Positions 7,543 through 11,285 of a stretch of DNA of 11,285 nucleotides are shown here, piece after piece. The position numbers were made by a program, and so were the translations under genes. The notes under the pieces were generated by a model. That model was given only the letters and a program-made list of their open reading frames with translations, made no database searches and was not told where the DNA came from. Within the stretch, counting starts at the first letter, position 1. Every line of letters starts with the position of its first letter. The stretch is taken from assembly GCA_910587755.1 (NCBI GenBank), contig CAJUNZ010000016.1, forward strand, positions 29,750 through 41,034, given 5' to 3'. The DNA is from an uncultured Acetatifactor sp. Its GTDB lineage: Bacteria; Bacillota; Clostridia; Lachnospirales; Lachnospiraceae.

Positions 7543-10530
7543 CTACAGATTGATCACCTGTCCTACACGGATTCTGTTGGGATTGGAGATCTGAGGATTT
7601 TTGGAGATAAGCTCCTTCAGGCTCATACCATTCCTGACAGCGATCCTGTAGAGGGAGTCATTGGGCCTTACCACATAGGTGCTGTTGACGACGCTGCTGA
7701 TAACATTACCTACACTGCCGCTGATGCCCGGCACAAGTGTCTCCTGGGGCTTTGTATCTGTGACGGTTACAAGGTAATCGCCGCCGGTTGTAAGGGCGAA
7801 CATCACTGTGCCTTTGGCGTTCAGCTTTACGCTGCCCCTGTACTCATACCTGCCCGCTGTCTGATTCCAGCTGTAGATATTGGCATATTTTTCTGCCATG
7901 CCTGTTCCAAAATTCATATGCGCGTCAATCTTTGCGCCCAGACTGCCCTTATGGTTCAGGGCAAACTGCCTGCTGGCAGCGGACCCGGCCGTCTTCTCTG
8001 ACACAGCGGCCACAGGTACACCGCTCTTCACAAGGGTCAGATCCAGATCTTCCTTGACGGTTCCCGCGCCCAGATCCCCAGGCTGTACAGAGAAAGTCAC
8101 GCCTCCTCCGGTGTGAAGGGCAAGCACCACATTCCTGAGCCGGATATGCTCCAGCACCCCTGCGGGCACTACCCCGCCGTTGACTGCCGACACATTCACA
8201 TTTTCACCGGCCTTGGCTGCGGTAATCATGCTGTTCACCAGGTTCCAGTCCACAGAACTTTCCCTGGAGCCACCGTCCTTGGATTTTCCCTCCGATCCAG
8301 CGCCTGTAGCTGAATCAGAAGACTCATCCTGTCCAGGATTTTCTTCAGGTTCAGGTGTGACGCCGGGAGCAGGTGTTGCGTCAGGGTTCGGTGTTGCGTC
8401 GGGGTTCGGTGTTGCGTCAGGGCCCGGTGTTTCGTCGGGATCCGGTGTCGTATCCGGTTCCTCCGGCTGGTCGGGCTTCGCCCAGCTTTCCTTCCAGGTC
8501 AGCGCATAGGTGGAGAACTTGGAAGCATACAGCTCCACATAGTCCTTTCCGATCACAATCTTCTCGCCTTGACCGTTTGCCGTCTCGGTGATAATCTCGA
8601 TCACTCCATCATGCATTCTGTAGATCACATAACCGTTATTCCCTTTTTCAATATTCTTCAGAGGGATAACGATCTTGATTGCAATTCCCGTATCGGACAC
8701 TGCGCCTGAGGAAAATGCATTTCCCTCCTTGTCCGTGACATCCTTCTGGATTCCAAACTCCAGCATCTTAATGTTAATGGTACCCATACCATTGTCTTTT
8801 GCATACTGCTTTAACTCCTTGGCATCACTGCTCTCAGGGTCCGCCACCGATGACTGGAAGGACAGATCCAGGCTGCCTCCATCGTCCAGTACGTCGCGCT
8901 CTTCCTCCGTAAGACCTTCCATGACAGCAGAGCCCTCTTTCAGCAGATCATCCAGGCTGCCCACCATGACCTTCGCATCTTCCTCATCCACTTCCACCTT
9001 GGAAGAGCCTTTATAGACATATTCCGAGCCGTCCAGAATGCACTCCACACTGGTACTGCTGCCCGCTGCCACCTCCACAAGCTTGGACATGGTAGCGCTG
9101 CCCTGTTTTGCCGTGACATTGTAGAATCCCGGTGCCAGGTGGTCAAAGCTAAAGCTGCCGTCAGCTCCTGCCTCCACCTTCTCCTCCACGCCGTCCCCTG
9201 TGAGGATCACATAGAGCTTTGTGTCAGGGCTTCCGCCGGATGAATTGTTTCCAGAGATATCTCCTCCGGACACATCCCCTTCCGACACGCTGGGAGCAGG
9301 CACCGTGGTGCCCTTCATGTTCACAACCTTTCCGGTGACAGAGTAAATCTTCATATAGTTAGCCAGTGGTGTTGCCTCAGTGATCTCCGGATCAATCAGC
9401 ACCCCTCCCCGGCCAGAAACCACATAAAAATACACTGCGTTGTCCGGAATGGGCACTTTCACCGTGCTGTTTCCATCGGTAAAATCAGCCCTCTCTTTGG
9501 CAATCTGAGCATTGTCCGCTCCCAGGAAAATCACATCAGCGGACACATAGCCGTTGTCACCGTTGATACGGTGCAGGGTCAGGGCATCCGCATCGCTGTA
9601 CCCTGCCTCGATCCTGCCGGGAGTGGCAGGTTTCTCCTGAACGCTTCCTGCCTTGATTAACACTGCGGAGTCATAGACCGAGTCATTCATATCCGCGATG
9701 GCAATGCGGATAGTGTTCTCCTCCCCTGGGTTGACCTTGGCGCTGACAGAAAACGTGGTAGTCATGCCGTTGAACACAAAATTTGTGTCGGAAATAGCCC
9801 CTTCCGTACTCGAGCCGTCGTTCAGCCCCCTGTAAAACAGGGTGTTCCGCTCATGGTTTACATTTCCGATGGTGACTGGAAGCTCTGTCCCAGGCACAAG
9901 GGCATAGTTCTCCCCATTGACCATAAGCACAAACTGGTCGAAAAAGGAGTTGATGAACTGAGGATACTCCTCGGAAGCCAGCACGTACTGAAAGGAGACA
10001 TTCTCCCCCTCGGGTATGTAGCTGAACTCCAGCATGGCAAGGTCATAATAAGAGTTCTCCTCACCAAATCCCAGCAGCAGATCCCTGCTCACGGCTTCAC
10101 TGCTGTTGCTCATGGAATAATGGGCGGAGTACCCGGCAGAGAAAATATTCTCACCCTCACCCCGCTCCAGCACACCTGAGCTCAAAGCCAGGCCACGGGG
10201 AAATCCCACGATCTCCTCCGCCTTGTCAAAAGTGCCGAAAGCCCCCGCCGTGCCATACATGGTGGCGCTGGTGACATTTACATCCTCCCCCACCAGAGTC
10301 TTGGCAAGTTCCATGGCCGTCTCATCGGACACGGCCTCCGCCACGGACAGCTCCGGTGCCGCACCCCTTGCGGCATAGGCCACCGGAATATCCTCGGACA
10401 GGACGGATTCGGTATTCCGACTACTGCCTGCGCTCTGAATTCCTGCTGCGTCCGCCGGTATGACGGGTCCGCACACAAGTGCCGCCGAGAGCGCCACGGC
10501 GACATACTGCAATTGCTTCTTTTTCCTCAT
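7543..10530 (-). CDS. Secreted choice-of-anchor L domain protein with C-terminal LysM
   Basis: A 995-residue surface protein. Residues 1-29 are a signal peptide (MRKKKQ, a hydrophobic stretch, then a PADAAG cleavage region). Residues about 70-297 match a choice-of-anchor L domain: AKTLVGEDVNVTSATMYGT, GFPRGLALSSG, FSYIPEGENVSFQYVLASEEYPQFINSFFDQF, IRIAIADMNDSVYDSAVLIKAGS. About 300-400 is a beta-rich segment. About 436-498 looks like a carboxypeptidase-regulatory/SpaA-like beta-sandwich (GSFSFDHLAPGFYNVTAKQG). About 500-685 is a domain ending in SKFSTYALTW. About 686-735 is a Pro/Thr/Asp-rich linker, about 758-925 is an unassigned beta-rich domain, and 952-995 is a LysM (YVVRPNDSLYRIAVRNGMSLKELI...NRIRVGQVINL), probably holding the protein on peptidoglycan. 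There is no LPXTG sorting signal. GGAGGGAG precedes the ATG. The ligand or function is unknown; adhesion is a guess. Confidence 0.88.
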   Translation of the reverse strand: MRKKKQLQYVAVALSAALVCGPVIPADAAGIQSAGSSRNTESVLSEDIPVAYAARGAAPELSVAEAVSDETAMELAKTLVGEDVNVTSATMYGTAGAFGTFDKAEEIVGFPRGLALSSGVLERGEGENIFSAGYSAHYSMSNSSEAVSRDLLLGFGEENSYYDLAMLEFSYIPEGENVSFQYVLASEEYPQFINSFFDQFVLMVNGENYALVPGTELPVTIGNVNHERNTLFYRGLNDGSSTEGAISDTNFVFNGMTTTFSVSAKVNPGEENTIRIAIADMNDSVYDSAVLIKAGSVQEKPATPGRIEAGYSDADALTLHRINGDNGYVSADVIFLGADNAQIAKERADFTDGNSTVKVPIPDNAVYFYVVSGRGGVLIDPEITEATPLANYMKIYSVTGKVVNMKGTTVPAPSVSEGDVSGGDISGNNSSGGSPDTKLYVILTGDGVEEKVEAGADGSFSFDHLAPGFYNVTAKQGSATMSKLVEVAAGSSTSVECILDGSEYVYKGSSKVEVDEEDAKVMVGSLDDLLKEGSAVMEGLTEEERDVLDDGGSLDLSFQSSVADPESSDAKELKQYAKDNGMGTINIKMLEFGIQKDVTDKEGNAFSSGAVSDTGIAIKIVIPLKNIEKGNNGYVIYRMHDGVIEIITETANGQGEKIVIGKDYVELYASKFSTYALTWKESWAKPDQPEEPDTTPDPDETPGPDATPNPDATPNPDATPAPGVTPEPEENPGQDESSDSATGAGSEGKSKDGGSRESSVDWNLVNSMITAAKAGENVNVSAVNGGVVPAGVLEHIRLRNVVLALHTGGGVTFSVQPGDLGAGTVKEDLDLTLVKSGVPVAAVSEKTAGSAASRQFALNHKGSLGAKIDAHMNFGTGMAEKYANIYSWNQTAGRYEYRGSVKLNAKGTVMFALTTGGDYLVTVTDTKPQETLVPGISGSVGNVISSVVNSTYVVRPNDSLYRIAVRNGMSLKELISKNPQISNPNRIRVGQVINL
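8372..8461 (-). repeat. 18-bp tandem repeats coding the Pro/Asp/Thr linker
   Basis: Five consecutive 18-bp units, the first three nearly identical (unit starts at 8372, 8390, 8408, 8426 and 8444). They encode hexapeptides of the type TPNPDA/TPGPDA within the surface protein, a flexible linker between the internal domains and the C-terminal cell-wall-binding half. Such in-frame units can change in number by slippage without breaking the gene. Confidence 0.85.
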
Positions 10531-10553
10531 TTTCTCCCTCCGTATTTATATTT

Positions 10554-10559
10554 ATTATA
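10554..10559 (-). promoter_or_regulatory. Candidate -10 box of the surface-protein gene
   Basis: The minus strand reads TATAAT, a perfect -10 hexamer, about 24 nt before the ATG at 10530. No convincing -35 box is found at 16-18 nt spacing, so it is either a weak, activator-dependent promoter or an A/T-rich leader. Confidence 0.35.
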
Positions 10560-10641
10560 TCCCCTGACGGCTGCCGGAAATGGTACCAAAACTCCTGCCC
10601 AGCCTCCGCCCGGGAGACACAATACAAATGAGACGTGATTA

Positions 10642-10650
10642 ATTATAGCA
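10642..10650 (-). promoter_or_regulatory. Candidate extended -10 promoter upstream of the surface-protein gene
   Basis: The minus strand reads TGCTATAAT, an extended -10 (TGnTATAAT). This motif can work without a good -35, and none is seen. A start near 10635 would give a leader of about 105 nt before the ATG at 10530, containing a short CTCC/GGAG hairpin near 10605-10620. Confidence 0.35.
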
Positions 10651-10742
10651 GGAAATCCCGACTTTCAGGGCACTTTGGCATGAATCGCACCTTTTGAGGT
10701 ACATTCCGCACCGCTCTGAAACACTGTCCCACGCTGAATTCC

Positions 10743-10750
10743 TGAAGAAT
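10743..10750. repeat. Left 8-bp target site duplication of the MITE-like element
   Basis: TGAAGAAT directly abuts the left inverted repeat and is identical to the copy that abuts the right inverted repeat. Confidence 0.7.
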
Positions 10751-10809
10751 GTAACAGTTCAGACAGAGCGCAATTTTGACTTCGCGAGAGGGGCTGTCTG
10801 AACTGTTAC
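10751..10809. mobile_element. 59-bp MITE-like element with perfect 16-bp terminal inverted repeats and 8-bp target duplication (IS66-like ends)
   Basis: The left arm GTAACAGTTCAGACAG (10751-10766) is the exact reverse complement of the right arm (10794-10809). Immediately outside, TGAAGAAT occurs as a direct repeat on both sides (10743-10750 and 10810-10817). Ends that begin GTAA together with 8-bp target duplications are known hallmarks of the IS66 family, so this is best read as a minimal non-autonomous element mobilised by an IS66-type transposase. The 27-bp core has no coding capacity. It lies 41 bp upstream of the -35 box of the lipoprotein gene. Folded as RNA it would make a very stable hairpin, so a REP-like or regulatory role cannot be excluded. 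No transposase and no second copy is in the window. Confidence 0.75.
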
Positions 10810-10817
10810 TGAAGAAT
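10810..10817. repeat. Right 8-bp target site duplication of the MITE-like element
   Basis: A second TGAAGAAT directly after the right inverted repeat. One further base (C) could also be counted on both sides, but on the right it belongs to the inverted repeat, so 8 bp is the symmetric reading. Confidence 0.7.
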
Positions 10818-10850
10818 AACATCATACTGTTGTAATCAGGAAAAACCGGA

Positions 10851-10879
10851 TTGCAATAGCCCTAAAAAAATGTTATGAT
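10851..10879 (+). promoter_or_regulatory. Sigma-A type promoter of the solute-binding lipoprotein gene
   Basis: The -35 box is TTGCAA (10851-10856), the spacer is exactly 17 nt (10857-10873), and the -10 box is TATGAT (10874-10879; 5 of 6). Transcription should start near 10886, giving a leader of about 28 nt that contains the GGAG ribosome site at 10904-10907. The MITE-like element ends 41 bp upstream of the -35. Confidence 0.65.
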
Positions 10880-10913
10880 AAAGAGTCGAAATATACAGGC
10901 AACGGAGAAAACC

Positions 10914-11238
10914 ATGAAGAAAAAAATTTTAACAATTACAGCCCTTATACTGGCTGCATTTTTAAGCGGATGCGGGGACACAGGCACCGTCCCTGTGGAG
11001 GAGGCCCCCCTTTCCGGCGACGGTACCGTGCACCTGACTGTCTGGGGAGGCGCGGAGGACGAAGAACTGCTCCGTCGGATTATCGAAACATTTGAGGAAG
11101 AATACCGGGGCCAGGCGGACTTCCAGATCACTTATGAACCTCAGAGCGAGAGCAGCGTCACCGACGTGCTGATGGCTGACCTGGAGGCTGGGGCGGATGT
11201 GTTTGCCTTTGCCGACGACCAGCTGAACACACTGGTGG
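10914..11238 (+). CDS. ABC-transporter sugar-type solute-binding lipoprotein, 3' part missing
   Basis: Only the first 108 residues are genomic. The chosen start is the ATG at 10914, with GGAG at 6 nt distance. It gives a classic lipoprotein signal: MKKK, a hydrophobic core, then lipobox LSGC with the lipidated cysteine at residue 20. An upstream in-frame ATG at 10875 overlaps the -10 box and is not the start. After a short linker, HLTVWGGAEDEELLRRIIETFEEEY and the GQADFQITYEP...ADLEAGADVFAFADDQLNTLVE stretch are typical of family 1 extracellular solute-binding proteins, which bind sugars or oligosaccharides outside the membrane and hand them to an ABC permease. The substrate cannot be told. 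Permease genes would normally follow to the right. The apparent continuation to a TGA at 11261 (ending EIGRAHV) is read through sequencing adapter and is false. Confidence 0.87.
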
Positions 11239-11285
11239 AGATCGGAAGAGCACACGTCTGAACTCCAGTCACCGAATACGATCTC
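11239..11285 (+). other. Illumina TruSeq-type adapter with 8-nt index (assembly contamination)
   Basis: From 11239 the sequence is the well-known adapter beginning AGATCGGAAGAGC and running through CCAGTCAC at 11272, followed by an 8-nt index CGAATACG (11273-11280) and ATCTC (11281-11285), the start of the adapter's next constant part. It is not genomic. The boundary is uncertain by one or two bases because AG could belong to either side. Confidence 0.97.

Larger units (their letters stand above)
10560..10750. other. Non-coding stretch; possible dispersed intergenic repeat at about 10645-10742
   Basis: No gene is supported here. A 60-residue open frame on the minus strand (10643-10825) runs across the whole MITE-like element, has no Shine-Dalgarno support and no recognisable domain. 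The sequence at about 10645-10742 resembles, from memory, a stretch that recurs between genes in Enterocloster/Hungatella-type genomes, but I cannot verify this here. Confidence 0.25.

Noticed and set aside
8372..8461. Tandem units as a CRISPR array
   Set aside because: The 18-bp units are contiguous without spacers and stay in frame within a linker-coding part of a gene.
10751..10809. Palindrome as a rho-independent terminator
   Set aside because: No T-run follows either arm, both neighbouring genes point away from it, and the exact flanking direct repeats fit transposition better.
10643..10825. 60-codon minus-strand frame in the intergenic region
   Set aside because: It reads through the whole palindromic element and lacks a ribosome site; it is better explained as repeat sequence.
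10962..11255. Minus-strand frame starting MCSSDL
   Set aside because: Its start codon and first residues are encoded by the sequencing adapter, and the rest is antisense to the lipoprotein gene.

Overview
The window looks like a contig end from a gut-type Clostridia genome, probably Lachnospiraceae of the Enterocloster/Hungatella kind. This is inferred from the moderate-to-high G+C, sigma-A style promoters, strong GGAGG ribosome sites, a clostridial lipoprotein of the sugar-binding type, and a choice-of-anchor-L/LysM surface protein. No rRNA, tRNA or CRISPR array was seen.

Layout, left to right. Positions 1-6611 (minus strand) hold three genes of a type II Wadjet (jetABCD) plasmid-defence operon, transcribed right to left: jetA (5142-6611, DUF2397/TIGR02677), jetB (3970-5121, DUF2398/TIGR02678) and jetC (1-3977, SMC-like ATPase, TIGR02680). 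jetC runs off the left edge just after its ABC signature; the nuclease gene jetD should lie beyond it. A good promoter sits at 6693-6721. Upstream on the same strand is a Uma2/DUF820 PD-(D/E)XK-type nuclease-like gene (6734-7267). A hairpin terminator at 7440-7473 separates it from a 995-residue secreted protein (7543-10530, minus) with an N-terminal choice-of-anchor L domain, a Pro/Thr-rich repeat linker and a C-terminal LysM.

The intergenic stretch 10531-10913 carries the promoter region of the big surface protein, a complete 59-bp mini-transposon-like element with perfect 16-bp terminal inverted repeats and an 8-bp target duplication (IS66-like signature), and a sigma-A promoter for a plus-strand solute-binding lipoprotein gene (from 10914). 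That gene is cut at 11238: the last 47 bases are Illumina adapter with an 8-nt index, not genomic DNA.

JetA, JetB and JetC are expected to form an SMC complex that extrudes DNA and, with JetD, cleaves small circular DNA. The Uma2 gene beside it could be an accessory defence nuclease or an unrelated neighbour. The right half concerns the cell surface and nutrient uptake and is not obviously linked to defence.
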